From Pichia kudriavzevii (Eukaryota > Ascomycota > Pichiomycetes > Pichiales > Pichiaceae), in NCBI RefSeq assembly GCF_003054445.1, contig NC_042510.1, positions 62,001 to 126,000 on the forward strand: DNA of 64,000 nucleotides, given 5' to 3'. Position numbers and translations under genes: made by a program. This document shows positions 25,672 to 35,554 of the stretch, in pieces. Each line of letters starts with the position of its first letter. Position 1 is the stretch's first letter. The notes beneath the pieces were generated by a model that was not told the origin of the DNA, searched no databases, and worked only from the letters and a program-made list of their open reading frames with translations.

Positions 25672-25916
25672 TGGTACTGGGATTTAGATGACGGGTGGAC
25701 AAATAGGAAGTGGAATGGGGAGTAGGATGGTTGTACCCTAACTGAATATCCTGAATTCAACTAAAATTGTCTAAAGGTGAATTTCATAGACTAGAAATCT
25801 GAACAAAAATATTTAATTAAAAAAAATTCTAAGAGGAAAACTTTTTTTTTTTCTTTTTCGTTTTCCCTGTACGAGAAACTTGAAAAATTCATGTTGCAAA
25901 TTCATGTTGACGCTAT

Positions 25917-25951
<35 letters not shown>

Positions 25952-26253
25952 AAATTTGACCAAAGTGTGAGAAAATTTCAGTCGCGACGTTAATGAAACG
26001 CATAAGATAACGCAAGTTTAGATAAGAAGAGCCACAGTAACAACTACAGAGACAACAAGACAAATACAATTCGAAATACAAATACAAATACCAATACAAA
26101 TACCAATACAAGTACAAACTCAATTCCACAAATAGATTTCTTCACTCTATTTCTTGTTATTTCCATTATATCTATTAACCTCCTCCTTAACTGTTTTCCT
26201 CTAGAGTCTGTTGTTACTGGCTCTATTCCTACTCACCAATAGCTACCGTTATC
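25672..26253. other. Divergent promoter region between the SPOUT gene and NIT2
   Basis: No gene is seen. It contains a pure T27 run at 25921-25947 and ATACAAATACCA tandem units at about 26078-26116, both likely nucleosome-excluding or length-variable tracts. Confidence 0.5.
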
Positions 26254-27204
26254 ATGACCGTCATTGCCATTGGCCAGATGTGCTCCTCGAGCAATCTCCT
26301 CAACAACGGCATTGTTGCATCTAGACTTGCTAAAGAGGCGGCCCAAAAGGGTGCCCATATGCTCTTCTTACCAGAAGCTAGTGACTACATTGCATCTAAT
26401 GCTGCACATTCCAAATCCCTAGTCCAGCCGGTCACTCGGTCTCCCTTCTTACTTGAGCTGAGAAGCACTCTACGTGACCTCAATGCTGCAGGAACACCTT
26501 TGGAGGTGCTGGTGGGCGTACATGAACCATCAGAGAATATGGTAGAGGATCCACGTACGAAAAACACTTTGCTCCATCTTAATAACAATGGAGAAATTGT
26601 ACATCGTTATCAGAAACTCCATTTGTTTGACGTTGATATAAAGAACGGCCCCATCTTAAAGGAATCAAATTCTGTCCAACCTGGTTCTAAAATACAACCT
26701 CCTTTCCCCACCCCAGCTGGGATCTTGGGGGTGGGTATTTGTTATGACATGAGGTTCCCTGAACTGTCCTTGAAACTGCGTTCTCAGGGTGCCCAGCTGC
26801 TAACCTTCCCCTCTGCATGGACAATGAAGACAGGTCCACATTTCCATGCTCTTGGCCGTGCCACTGCCATTTTCACTCAATGTTATGTTGTGTTGCCTGC
26901 CCAAGAGGGGGAGCACATCACTGATGCAGAAACTACTACTACTACTACTTCTAATACTACTCTCGACGAAAATGTAAATGGCAACCCAGACTCCAATGTG
27001 ACTGCACATCAAAGGACCGTCTTGCAAAAGAGAGAAAGCTATGGCCACTCAGCCGTTTTCGATCCATTGGGCAATCTCGTTACCGAAATCCGTCACGGAG
27101 AAGGAATTGCACTCGCGGAGATTGATTTGCGCCTTGTTGAAACAACAAGGGAGAATATGCCACTAATCACTCACAGAAGGAGAGACATTTTCGGAGATGT
27201 TTGA
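26254..27204 (+). CDS. NIT2: Deaminated glutathione amidase (Nit1-type nitrilase)
   Basis: This enzyme hydrolyses deaminated glutathione, a metabolite-repair reaction; the mammalian orthologue is Nit1 and the yeast one is named Nit2. The 316-residue product has the C-E-K nitrilase triad: Glu41 in LFLPEAS, Lys121 in YQKLHLF and Cys163 in GICYDMRFPE. The FPSAWTMKTGPHFHALGRATA and SYGHSAVFDPLGN segments follow the family pattern. A Thr-rich, Asn-containing insert of about 30 residues (near 228-258) separates PAQEGEH from RESYGHS, where relatives are shorter. The start is the first in-frame ATG. MTC1 lies two genes away, as a near neighbour of NIT2 also does in S. cerevisiae. Confidence 0.92.
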   Translation: MTVIAIGQMCSSSNLLNNGIVASRLAKEAAQKGAHMLFLPEASDYIASNAAHSKSLVQPVTRSPFLLELRSTLRDLNAAGTPLEVLVGVHEPSENMVEDPRTKNTLLHLNNNGEIVHRYQKLHLFDVDIKNGPILKESNSVQPGSKIQPPFPTPAGILGVGICYDMRFPELSLKLRSQGAQLLTFPSAWTMKTGPHFHALGRATAIFTQCYVVLPAQEGEHITDAETTTTTTSNTTLDENVNGNPDSNVTAHQRTVLQKRESYGHSAVFDPLGNLVTEIRHGEGIALAEIDLRLVETTRENMPLITHRRRDIFGDV

Positions 27205-27318
27205 TTACTGAGGCCATTGTTGTTTTCTATAGGGGGTTTGATAGTAAAGAGAGTGCATCTGTTTGTATATCCTAGCTAGAACCAACGTCTGTGTTTAGTA
27301 TAATCTTTCTATAGAGCC

Positions 27319-27705
27319 ATGTTTAGAACTGTCCAGTCTACAAGGGGGGCCATCACGCTCTTCCATAATCCCGCTTGCAAGAGATCCGTCTCCCTATTGG
27401 AGAAACTCAGGTCCGCCCAAACCAACACTTCCTCCTCAGAGTATAAGTACAGCATCGATGTCTCCACCACCAAACCAACATCAGACCAGTTCAACTATAT
27501 TAAGCAATCGGTGAACCTGTCCCCGCTCTCCAAATCGGCGTTTCAGGAGGCCTTCCCAGATACAAGGACACTCTCCACCACGGAAATTGAGAATTTCAAC
27601 AACAGTGACAACTTTGTCCCCCCTCTAGTGGTTGACTGGGATAACAAACTACTAGCCACTAATACGAGCGGGTTGGAGAAGATCTTACAGAAACACAACA
27701 ACTAG
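27319..27705 (+). CDS. FMP46: Fmp46-like mitochondrial thioredoxin-fold protein
   Basis: A 128-residue protein of the DUF1687/Fmp46 family, thought to be a mitochondrial redox protein with an ArsC/thioredoxin-like fold. The N-terminus (MFRTVQSTRGAI) is basic and free of acidic residues, fitting an import signal. The putative active cysteine is in FHNPACKRSVSLLEKL near residue 20. PPLVVDWDNKLLATN near residue 101 resembles the family C-terminal strand. The function is not established in any yeast. It lies 114 bp after NIT2 on the same strand, and MTC1 converges on it. Confidence 0.8.
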   Translation: MFRTVQSTRGAITLFHNPACKRSVSLLEKLRSAQTNTSSSEYKYSIDVSTTKPTSDQFNYIKQSVNLSPLSKSAFQEAFPDTRTLSTTEIENFNNSDNFVPPLVVDWDNKLLATNTSGLEKILQKHNN

Positions 27706-27953
27706 TCTGTTGTCTTGTTGTTTCTTTTTTTTTTTTTTGTATATGAATTATAACTTGATTTGTTCTTTGAACTGATTATTTTTACCTCAACTAACTATTT
27801 ACTACCTAACCTAACTGGCATTGCATAGGCCAACTAATTACTATTTGAACTAACTATTTGTTAGCTCAAGTGACTATAAGTGGGTGGAATAACTATGTAT
27901 TGCGTTGTTCTCTAGAGTCACCAACTGACTTGTTCATCGCACATCTGGCAACA

Positions 27954-29174
27954 TCAGTACCCCATTCTCCTGATCACATAACTTTGGCAAACTACCCCAA
28001 TCGCATTCACAATACTCTTGCGGATCCACTCAATGACCCACTCACTAGGATCAATCTCATCCTCACCTCTCTTTTCCTCCATCCAATGTGCCCACTTTAA
28101 TGGCAATGGTTGAGAATTTCCACGAATGGTGATATCATGGACCCCATCCTTGAGCAACAACATAATAGTAAACGAATCACTGGTATCACTCTCAATGGTT
28201 ATGTCGCCCTCAACTTCCCCAGACCCTTTCCCATCATTGGTAGTCCACGCTAACAGACTCATCACTATCTGGGTCTTACCTGTCTTCTCTCTAGCTATAT
28301 CTTTCTCAATGTTGGCGTTGATTAACTTCTCCGCATCAACATTGCTACCATGAAACATTGAAAAAAAATCGACATTCCCATCGATTTTGGCACCTCTTTC
28401 GATTACTCTGACCTCAATATTACCGTCAACTTGTTCACTCATAACTTCTTCTAAACTGTCCCTAACAACGTCTCCTAACCAGCCAAAATTCTGGAAATCA
28501 TGGACAAGTAAAACCTCAATAGACTCGTCCTTCTCTTGGACCGTTTGGATTCTTTCAATCACCTCATTCAATGTCCCTCCAAAAAAGCTCAACCCTTTAC
28601 TAAACCCTTCATTTAATGTCCCTATTGCCTTACTTGCATCAACCTTCGACAGCTTCTTTAGCTCACTAATTTGATCTTCGTCAAGCATTTCACCCATTTC
28701 TCCAATACCCAAATCCTTCAGAGTAGATGCAAGATCTTGCTCACGTGCCTTCTTGAGCTTCTCTTCTGCTTGTTCACCTATAGACTGCGCAGTCCCCCAT
28801 AGAGAGGTGATTCCCTGAGAAACCCTAGTGGATCCACTCTTGTTCCACCATGATGCAATCGATGTTATAGGATCAGCAACTTCGGCTGCATCACTGGTGG
28901 GGGTTTTCCCTGTCGCCTCTTCCGCTTCTCCCTTTGCACCTGTTTCCTTAGATTCATCACTAACCTCCTCTCTTGGCTCCTCCTTGGGTTCGTTCTTTGG
29001 CTTCTCCTTTGTCTCCGTTGACTCCTTCTTGGTCTTTCCCTCTATTTCATCCAAAAATTCAAGAATCTCATCATCTCCGTTCCCCTTCTCAACTACAACT
29101 GCACTAGAACCCTCGGCGCCCTCTGTTGGTAACGAGTCTAGAAACTCAAAAATCTCCTTCTCGTCGGTTGCCAT
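27954..29174 (-). CDS. MTC1: Maintenance of telomere capping protein 1
   Basis: Mtc1 is a cytosolic, COPI-vesicle-associated protein whose loss worsens telomere-capping defects; its biochemical role is unknown. The 406-residue product opens with two EIFEFLDSLP / EILEFLDEIEG repeats, then a Lys/Glu-rich linker, and the conserved ITSIASWWNKSG segment near residue 103. The globular part follows, with FSKGLSFFGGTLNEVIERIQ, VLLVHDF, WLGDVVRDSLEEVM and PLKWAHWMEE, and the WVIEWIRKSIVNAIGVVCQSYVIRRMGY C-terminus. These segments are diagnostic for the fungal Mtc1 family. It is convergent with FMP46 and divergent to CMC2. Confidence 0.9.
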   Translation of the reverse strand: MATDEKEIFEFLDSLPTEGAEGSSAVVVEKGNGDDEILEFLDEIEGKTKKESTETKEKPKNEPKEEPREEVSDESKETGAKGEAEEATGKTPTSDAAEVADPITSIASWWNKSGSTRVSQGITSLWGTAQSIGEQAEEKLKKAREQDLASTLKDLGIGEMGEMLDEDQISELKKLSKVDASKAIGTLNEGFSKGLSFFGGTLNEVIERIQTVQEKDESIEVLLVHDFQNFGWLGDVVRDSLEEVMSEQVDGNIEVRVIERGAKIDGNVDFFSMFHGSNVDAEKLINANIEKDIAREKTGKTQIVMSLLAWTTNDGKGSGEVEGDITIESDTSDSFTIMLLLKDGVHDITIRGNSQPLPLKWAHWMEEKRGEDEIDPSEWVIEWIRKSIVNAIGVVCQSYVIRRMGY

Positions 29175-29433
29175 TGGTACCCTTGTCTTTGGAAATACTC
29201 CAAATTCGTAGTCTCAAGAACCGCTAATATGTGGACAGCATATATTCACGTCTCAGTGAATTAAAACATGTAATTTCCTCCATTCAATTTTCTCGCCTCT
29301 AAATTTACTTTCACGTAATCAAGACTAGAAAATTAATACTGGCATTCACTTAGTTATTATCTTGAATGATGATCACACTTTTTTTCCTCCTCCTCTAGCC
29401 TTATTCCAGTAATAGACATCTTATATACAAAAA

Positions 29434-29745
29434 ATGCACCCTATTTTAGACAAGAACAGGTTTCAAAACTGTGAAGATTTGATTGATGCTTTGGAGGAAT
29501 GCCACAAGAGTCCATATTTGGAAACTATGATGGGTAAATGTTCTGATATTAAAGTTCAACTGGCGGCTTGTATTCACGAGAACAGGTTAGCTCATGATAG
29601 AGAAAAGATTCTACAGAGAAGAGAAGCTAACAAAAAACTGGAGATGAACAAAAAGAAGAGAGAAGAGGAAGAATGGGGAGAGAACGGATACCTTAAAAAA
29701 GTTGTTGAACTCGAACTAAAGAACAGGGAAAAGGAAAGTAAATAA
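29434..29745 (+). CDS. CMC2: COX assembly mitochondrial protein 2 (twin CX9C)
   Basis: Cmc2 is an intermembrane-space protein imported by the Mia40 relay and needed for cytochrome c oxidase assembly. The 103-residue product starts MHPILDKNRF, as family members start MHP. It has two CX9C motifs: CEDLIDALEEC (residues 13-23) and CSDIKVQLAAC (36-46). A long charged helix follows with WGENGYLK, like WGED/YGED in orthologues. The coding region is uninterrupted here. Confidence 0.93.
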   Translation: MHPILDKNRFQNCEDLIDALEECHKSPYLETMMGKCSDIKVQLAACIHENRLAHDREKILQRREANKKLEMNKKKREEEEWGENGYLKKVVELELKNREKESK

Positions 29746-29946
29746 CGCCATTTCAAGAGAAAGTAAAGAAAAAAAGACCTTGTATATAATCTATAACTTT
29801 GGTGAAGCCCCAATAAGGGTGAACATATAGTTGCTTCTTTTTAACAGTTTTTGCATTAGAATTTACCCGATATACAGATGTACGTATCTCTCCAACTAAC
29901 TATCCATCTATCCATCTATCCATCTATCTATCCATGGATGAATTGT

Positions 29947-30564
29947 TTAATCTTGTCTAGATTTTAAGTATCGTTTAATAATCTTGTCCTTCGTAACAAT
30001 ATAAACAACAGCTCCCCATCCACTTAATGCATCTCTATCTGCAGCATTTAACAACGATTGCGAGATACATTCAAATAGATCCTCTGGTTCCAGATCTGGT
30101 TCGTATAACGATTCACACATACCAAATAGTTGGTCGCTGGCAGTACCGGAAACAATGAAATCCTTGGCAAAATCAATACAACCGATAGAGTCAAATCCAC
30201 AAATAAACGGCTTACCACTCTTGCTATTCAACCCAGCAACGATTGGCCCGACAAACCATGGTCCAAATCGACGCTCATATAAACTCGAACTGACTAAGTT
30301 CGCAAACGTCTCAGGTTCAATGTTACGACCTTCACGCATCTTGTACATGTTTGTCTTCTTACGGAAATCCTCGTGGACCGTGATCACATCACTTGCCAAT
30401 CCTGTAAGTGCAAAGAAAACATTGTCGTAATTGAAAATCTTTTCAAAATTATTAGAAACTCCCAATGATTGTGATCCTAATCTCATATCTGAAGCAATTG
30501 CTATACAGTCTTTACCTACCATGGCAACAGCTGTACCACCGTTAACAGAAAATGGGTCCGACAT
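29947..30564 (-). CDS. PUP3: 20S proteasome subunit beta-3
   Basis: Pup3 is a non-catalytic beta subunit of the 20S core. The 205-residue product matches the yeast length exactly. It starts MSDPFSVNGGTAVAMVGKDCIAIASDMRLGSQSL and has the YERRFGPWFVGPIVAG and FDSIGCIDFAKDFIVSGTASDQLFG segments specific to beta-3. It has no propeptide with a GT cleavage site followed by catalytic residues, as expected for this inactive subunit. It is divergent to RAD51, an arrangement shared with S. cerevisiae. A PACE-like site lies in the shared promoter. Confidence 0.97.
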   Translation of the reverse strand: MSDPFSVNGGTAVAMVGKDCIAIASDMRLGSQSLGVSNNFEKIFNYDNVFFALTGLASDVITVHEDFRKKTNMYKMREGRNIEPETFANLVSSSLYERRFGPWFVGPIVAGLNSKSGKPFICGFDSIGCIDFAKDFIVSGTASDQLFGMCESLYEPDLEPEDLFECISQSLLNAADRDALSGWGAVVYIVTKDKIIKRYLKSRQD

Positions 30565-30669
30565 TACTGGTTTGTTTCTTCTTATCCCTATTTCGACGCT
30601 AGTTTAGTTATCCAGCCTCACTGATTAGCCACGGATGGTTAAGCATGAATTTGCCCTTGTTAAGTTGAA

Positions 30670-30678
30670 AATGGCAAA
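30670..30678 (+). promoter_or_regulatory. PACE-like (Rpn4) element in the PUP3-RAD51 promoter
   Basis: AATGGCAAA (30670-30678) matches 7 of 9 bases of the proteasome-associated control element GGTGGCAAA, with the TGGCAAA core intact, about 106 bp from the PUP3 start. Function is inferred. Confidence 0.4.
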
Positions 30679-30825
30679 AATCCATCTCGCTCAAATCAGT
30701 TGAATTTTTGATTCTCAAAGGCTTAACTTTTATTCTATATCATTTTTCATTATAGTATCACATATAGATATTTATCAATCCTTACACATATAACCCTGCA
30801 ACCGCCCACCATTTTGTGAGTAGAC

Positions 30826-31995
30826 ATGACACAGGAACATATAGATTTATCCTATGCATCCCAACAAGATGCCGGTCAAGAACAAGCTTTGGTTGAAGAA
30901 GAAAACCCAAATCACTCTATAACTGACGCGTCAGTTCCAGCAGATCAACTGCAAGATGAAGGCGTTCAGCCTATGGGTGAGGCCTATGACGAGGAGGATG
31001 AAGGACAGATCGGTCCTTCTCCTATAGATGTCCTTATAGGCAACGGTATTTCCAAGAAAGATATTGAAAAGTTACAGGAATCTGGTTTATGTACGGTTGA
31101 ATCAATCGCCTATACCCCAAAAAAAATCTTAACCACAATCAAAGGTATAAGTGATCAGAAGGCAGATAAGTTGATACTTGAAGCTTCTAAGATTGTTCCT
31201 CTTGGGTTCACTACAGCAACTGAATTCCATCAACGTCGCTCAGAGTTGATTACCCTAACAACAGGTTCCAAGCAATTAGATACCTTATTGGGTGGTGGTA
31301 TCGAAACTGGTGCTATAACAGAAATTTTTGGTGAATTCAGAACCGGTAAATCGCAATTATGCCACACTTTAGCTGTTACCGCTCAGCTACCTGTTGAAAT
31401 GGGTGGTGGTGAAGGTAAGTGTTTGTTTATTGATACAGAAAGTACCTTCAGGCCAGTTCGAATTGTTCCTATCGCTCGTCGTTTTGGTTTGGATGAGAGA
31501 GAAGCCATGGAGAACATTGCGTATGCAAGAGCCTATAATGCAGACCACCAATTACAGTTGTTAAATCAAGCAGCCCAGATGATGGCACAATCGAGGTTTT
31601 CTTTACTAATCGTTGATTCAATTATGGCTCTATATAGAACAGACTATTCCGGTAGAGGTGAATTGAGTGCAAGGCAAATGCATGTCGCAAAGTTCATGAG
31701 AACCCTACAAAGACTAGCTGATGAATTTGGTATTGCAATCGTCATTACTAATCAAGTTGTTGCCCAAGTTGATGGAGGTGCACTATTCAATCCTGATCCA
31801 AAGAAGCCAATTGGTGGTAATATAATTGCACATTCTTCTACCACAAGATTATACTTTAAAAAGGGTAAGGGCGCAAACAGAATTTGTAAGATTTATGATT
31901 CTCCTTGTTTAGCAGAGACTGAATGTGTGTTTGCAATTGGCCAAGGTGGTATAATGGATCCATCCGATGAGTCAGAACAAATGGATGAGGATTAG
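30826..31995 (+). CDS. RAD51: RecA-family recombinase Rad51
   Basis: Rad51 forms the ATP-dependent filament on single-stranded DNA that performs strand exchange in homologous recombination. The 389-residue product has an acidic N-terminus, the helix-hairpin-helix N-domain (about 65-125), the FTTA polymerisation motif at 128-131, Walker A GEFRTGKS (169-176) and Walker B LLIVD (260-264). It also has the DNA-binding loops around [13 protein letters not shown] and [15 protein letters not shown]. It ends in an acidic tail. A 16-bp perfect palindrome containing ACGCGT lies inside the coding region near the 5' end. It is paired head-to-head with PUP3. Confidence 0.98.
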   Translation: MTQEHIDLSYASQQDAGQEQALVEEENPNHSITDASVPADQLQDEGVQPMGEAYDEEDEGQIGPSPIDVLIGNGISKKDIEKLQESGLCTVESIAYTPKKILTTIKGISDQKADKLILEASKIVPLGFTTATEFHQRRSELITLTTGSKQLDTLLGGGIETGAITEIFGEFRTGKSQLCHTLAVTAQLPVEMGGGEGKCLFIDTESTFRPVRIVPIARRFGLDEREAMENIAYARAYNADHQLQLLNQAAQMMAQSRFSLLIVDSIMALYRTDYSGRGELSARQMHVAKFMRTLQRLADEFGIAIVITNQVVAQVDGGALFNPDPKKPIGGNIIAHSSTTRLYFKKGKGANRICKIYDSPCLAETECVFAIGQGGIMDPSDESEQMDED

Positions 31996-32095
31996 TCATA
32001 ATATATATACTGTAAGTACTATCCCATGATATATTATACGTCCTAATATTAGTTGATACCTAGTTTTTGTGCCTTTCGAGGTTATAAATTGAAAT

Positions 32096-35000
32096 CTAAA
32101 ATTCAGGCGCCATGTTCATATCAAACCAACCAAGTAAATCGTCATCTTCAATGGGCTTACTATTCTGTTGAAATATAGAATCAATAAACATCTCATTCAT
32201 TGGGTCTATATCTTCTGGAGTCTCGGTACTCGATCTAACTCCACCTCTATTGTTCAAAGGTTCACCCTCTGGATCGTTGGTCAGCTTAGGAGAGTCAAAC
32301 AAAGAATCAAGATTACTAATATCAACCGATCCCATTTTCTGTGATCCTTTTTCCAAAACATTGGGAATGGAAGACAAATTCGATGTCTGATATCCGTTTT
32401 TAAAATCAGCTTCTGCCATCGAATTAGAAGTTTTCCTCATTCCCAAAGCGTCAGCTGTTAGACTAATCTTTTCGTTTGAAACATTAGGAAAAAGTGGAGG
32501 TGGTGGGTATTGTCTGCTTTTACATTTACCCAGATTGGCAGAAGAAGTTGGTTTAGTAACTTGAAGACTCGCTTGTTCACTGACATTGGTTGAGGAGGAA
32601 GATTTTAGAATATTCTTTTTGCCTCTTGGGCTAATATTGTCATTTCTATTCAAACTGACCTTAGAGGGCTTACTTGATATCGAGCCTGTGGCTTCTAGCA
32701 TTGCTAGAGGGATACCATTAATTTCAGTAGGCATGGACAATCCCGCCTTAAAAGCAGATTCTTTTGCATTTATAATCGCTTGATCTGTAGGGACCAATTT
32801 TGTAATTGTAGTACCATTAGGGGTTGTTGTTGTGATTGCCGTAAAGTCGTCCTTAGTAATTTGGTTATAAAATGGCAATGGCAATGGCTTATTAACCGAC
32901 TTAGATTTACACTTCCTTTTGGACAAATTTGGATCTTTTGATCCTTCAATTGATCTTCGACGAGCTTCATGTATATTCCATACTAAATCATAAAATAAAG
33001 ATCCAGTTAAGTGTGATCTCATTCTTACAATTATTCCCTGGGTATCAACGTAAAGCTCTGGATGTGTTATAATAACAAAGTTCAATTTTTCCAAAACTGT
33101 TGCCGTTCGTGAAATATCATTTTCAACATCCTTCCATGCACCTAACATATTCCTGAATAGCCTATGAACAGTAACAATTGATTGTCTTGCTGAATCAATG
33201 TATTTAGGCAAAAGATAAGGCGTTAAGTGTAGCCTGAAAAGAATGAATGCAGCAGTTGTGACGGAATGACGTAAATATATCGGATATTCGGTCAACTGTC
33301 TCTTCTCTAAGAGCTTGGACATTATAGTGATTATCCTAGTGGCGGAATTATATGCAATGGTGACATATTTAGCTTGATCTTCACTTGTAGTCTCTGGCAA
33401 AAATGAAAATAAACAGACCATTAGTTTAACATAGAGATAATAACATTCAACAACCAAATCATCAATCTGTAACTTAAACGCTAACCTTTCCAATTCTCTC
33501 TCCATTATATGTAATGGCGCAGCTCTATTAGCAGGTTCCATTAAGCCGTCTGGACTCGAAACATTCAGCCCCATTATATTTACAAGTTTAGCCTGGAATA
33601 TTGCTAAAGATATCAGACATCGAAAATTTTTGGGTAAAGATTGGTCAATTCTTGCACTTTCTAGTATAAAATCAGTTTGCAGGCTTGGTGGTAAGCCCAA
33701 ATTTGATGACCAGAACTGTTCACAAAAGAAGACTGCCAACCAAGTTCTACTTCTCCATTTTTCAGCATCTGGTAATGCAACTTGAGTTCTCGAAAATTCA
33801 CTCATGAATTTACCTCTATGTAGACCTAACTGTAGAGATAGGCTTTTAGCCAACCCAATGAATCGGTAAGAGCAATCATCCAAAACTTTTTGATTAGGTA
33901 ACGGCCATGTGCTTAAAATCAAAAGACTTTGAACAATATGGGTTGATCTAGGAGTTCTGATCCAGCAAGTCTCTATTGCCAACTGTTTTATTAGTGATGC
34001 AAAAGACATATACAACGAAGGAACAGGATCGGACAAACACGAAGTTAACATCACTGTCCAAAATAACAATTGGCTTTGTTGATATAGCTCAATGGGATCA
34101 TTTGAAATCAATATAGGTAGATAAGGTAAAAAGTTATCCACAAAGTTCTTATGCAAGGTCTTTGCCTTTTCTATACTTATTTTGACATCTCCTAGAACGA
34201 ATTCAGATATGTGGGTATTTGGAGAGATATTATTTTGTGGTATTGCGTGTGTATTCACGTGAGTTGTGACGCTTTTGCCATTAAAGGAAGCATCATTGAT
34301 GTTTTCGGAAGGAGTAAAAGTAGCCGGTGATTCACTGACACTCCTAACAGCTGCTTTCAAGGCCACATTTAACTGTTCTTTATTCACAGCAGAATCATTA
34401 ATAAGAGGAATCGAATTAGATTTTCCATCTAAGCTTAGTAGAACAGGATCTTTCTTTAGATGGGTTTTAGCAACCAAGGGAGGAGTAATCATTTTATTTT
34501 CCTTACCTCTGCCACTGTTATTGCTGATGCTGTTCTTATTCTCACCATTTCCATCTGTATTATCTCCATGGTTTTTCGCCAGGATTTCAGCTCCTTCAAT
34601 ATTAGTTTTTTGCAAAACTTGAGCAATCAAGTTTTCGTTTTTGGTTAAAAAGGCAATCTTAGACCTTAACTCGTCAACGTCGTTTCTCAAGGATTGTATT
34701 TGAGAGCCTTTCTTTGGACGAAATTGTGGATCGATTTCACATTTCAAATTCATCCTCTGACATCGAGAACAAGGATCTGGGAACTTCTCCGATGCATTAC
34801 ATTTGATTTTGTGTTGTCGACAATGCGTGCAGGAAGTTACTGGACGATGTCCTGCATTAGAATTGGATGTAGATTTGGATCTGCCTGTTGTGGTGTTAGT
34901 ATTATTAGTATTATTGCTCGAATCATTATGGACATTTTGGTCATCGTCATTATTTGTTGTCTTTTTCCGTTTCTTGGAGGCAGATTTTGTTGTTGTTGCC

Positions 35001-35125
35001 TTATTATTAGTAGAATTGTTTTTCCTCTTCACTGAAGATGTAGTTTGTGTTGGTCCTGATACTAGGACATTCTCTTCTGTATCTGGCTCTTGTTTTGGAA
35101 CTACTCCATTTTGTTTAGTCGGCAT
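32096..35125 (-). CDS. Zn2Cys6 transcription factor, Sef1/Urc2-like
   Basis: A 1009-residue fungal zinc-cluster regulator. The DNA-binding domain is C-x2-C-x6-C-x9-C-x2-C-x6-C (Cys99, 102, 109, 119, 122 and 129) in CTHCRQHKIKC...CSRCQRMNLKC. It is followed by the linker FRPKKGSQIQSLRNDVDELRSKI, a dimerisation coiled coil. The RPVTSCTHCRQHKIKC and PKKGSQIQ wording is typical of the Sef1/Urc2 group (iron-responsive Sef1 in Candida, the uracil-catabolism regulator Urc2 in Kluyveromyces); I cannot decide between them. The middle region (about 310-740) fits the fungal-specific transcription-factor domain. The acidic C-terminus, with EDDDLLGWFDMNM, looks like an activation domain. Neither iron-uptake nor uracil-catabolism genes are nearby to help. 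Confidence 0.82.
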   Translation of the reverse strand: MPTKQNGVVPKQEPDTEENVLVSGPTQTTSSVKRKNNSTNNKATTTKSASKKRKKTTNNDDDQNVHNDSSNNTNNTNTTTGRSKSTSNSNAGHRPVTSCTHCRQHKIKCNASEKFPDPCSRCQRMNLKCEIDPQFRPKKGSQIQSLRNDVDELRSKIAFLTKNENLIAQVLQKTNIEGAEILAKNHGDNTDGNGENKNSISNNSGRGKENKMITPPLVAKTHLKKDPVLLSLDGKSNSIPLINDSAVNKEQLNVALKAAVRSVSESPATFTPSENINDASFNGKSVTTHVNTHAIPQNNISPNTHISEFVLGDVKISIEKAKTLHKNFVDNFLPYLPILISNDPIELYQQSQLLFWTVMLTSCLSDPVPSLYMSFASLIKQLAIETCWIRTPRSTHIVQSLLILSTWPLPNQKVLDDCSYRFIGLAKSLSLQLGLHRGKFMSEFSRTQVALPDAEKWRSRTWLAVFFCEQFWSSNLGLPPSLQTDFILESARIDQSLPKNFRCLISLAIFQAKLVNIMGLNVSSPDGLMEPANRAAPLHIMERELERLAFKLQIDDLVVECYYLYVKLMVCLFSFLPETTSEDQAKYVTIAYNSATRIITIMSKLLEKRQLTEYPIYLRHSVTTAAFILFRLHLTPYLLPKYIDSARQSIVTVHRLFRNMLGAWKDVENDISRTATVLEKLNFVIITHPELYVDTQGIIVRMRSHLTGSLFYDLVWNIHEARRRSIEGSKDPNLSKRKCKSKSVNKPLPLPFYNQITKDDFTAITTTTPNGTTITKLVPTDQAIINAKESAFKAGLSMPTEINGIPLAMLEATGSISSKPSKVSLNRNDNISPRGKKNILKSSSSTNVSEQASLQVTKPTSSANLGKCKSRQYPPPPLFPNVSNEKISLTADALGMRKTSNSMAEADFKNGYQTSNLSSIPNVLEKGSQKMGSVDISNLDSLFDSPKLTNDPEGEPLNNRGGVRSSTETPEDIDPMNEMFIDSIFQQNSKPIEDDDLLGWFDMNMAPEF

Positions 35126-35554
35126 GATAAATAATTAAAATGGATCTTAGAGTAATCACAATAAGGAAAGCACTTGAAGAACACAATAATAAAGCAAACA
35201 ACTGAAAATTTCTTCAATTCTTGCCAAAGTTCAGAAATGGGAAATACTTTTAGTTTGGAGGGGGGGGAAAGAATATCCATGAGCCCTACTTCAATCGAAG
35301 CAAAATCACTGAATGAGGTACAATTCAGCCAAAAAAACAAAAAAAAAGGTAAGCGAGTTTAGTCTAAGAAACCCCTCATTTGATTTGATTCTACTCTGCT
35401 ACCTGATTCTTAGAAATTGAACTGTATAATTTACCCCCAATTCACTTCTCCTTGTTCTGACTGAATCATCATTTACCATTTATACAAAGAAAAGTATAAA
35501 GAGTTTTACATAAATTGGAATACATTAAATTCGAGAGGCTCAGTATCCTGATGT

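Noticed and set aside
29890-29936. CCATCTAT microsatellite as a functional element
   Set aside because: A simple short repeat just after the PUP3 stop codon; nothing suggests a function.
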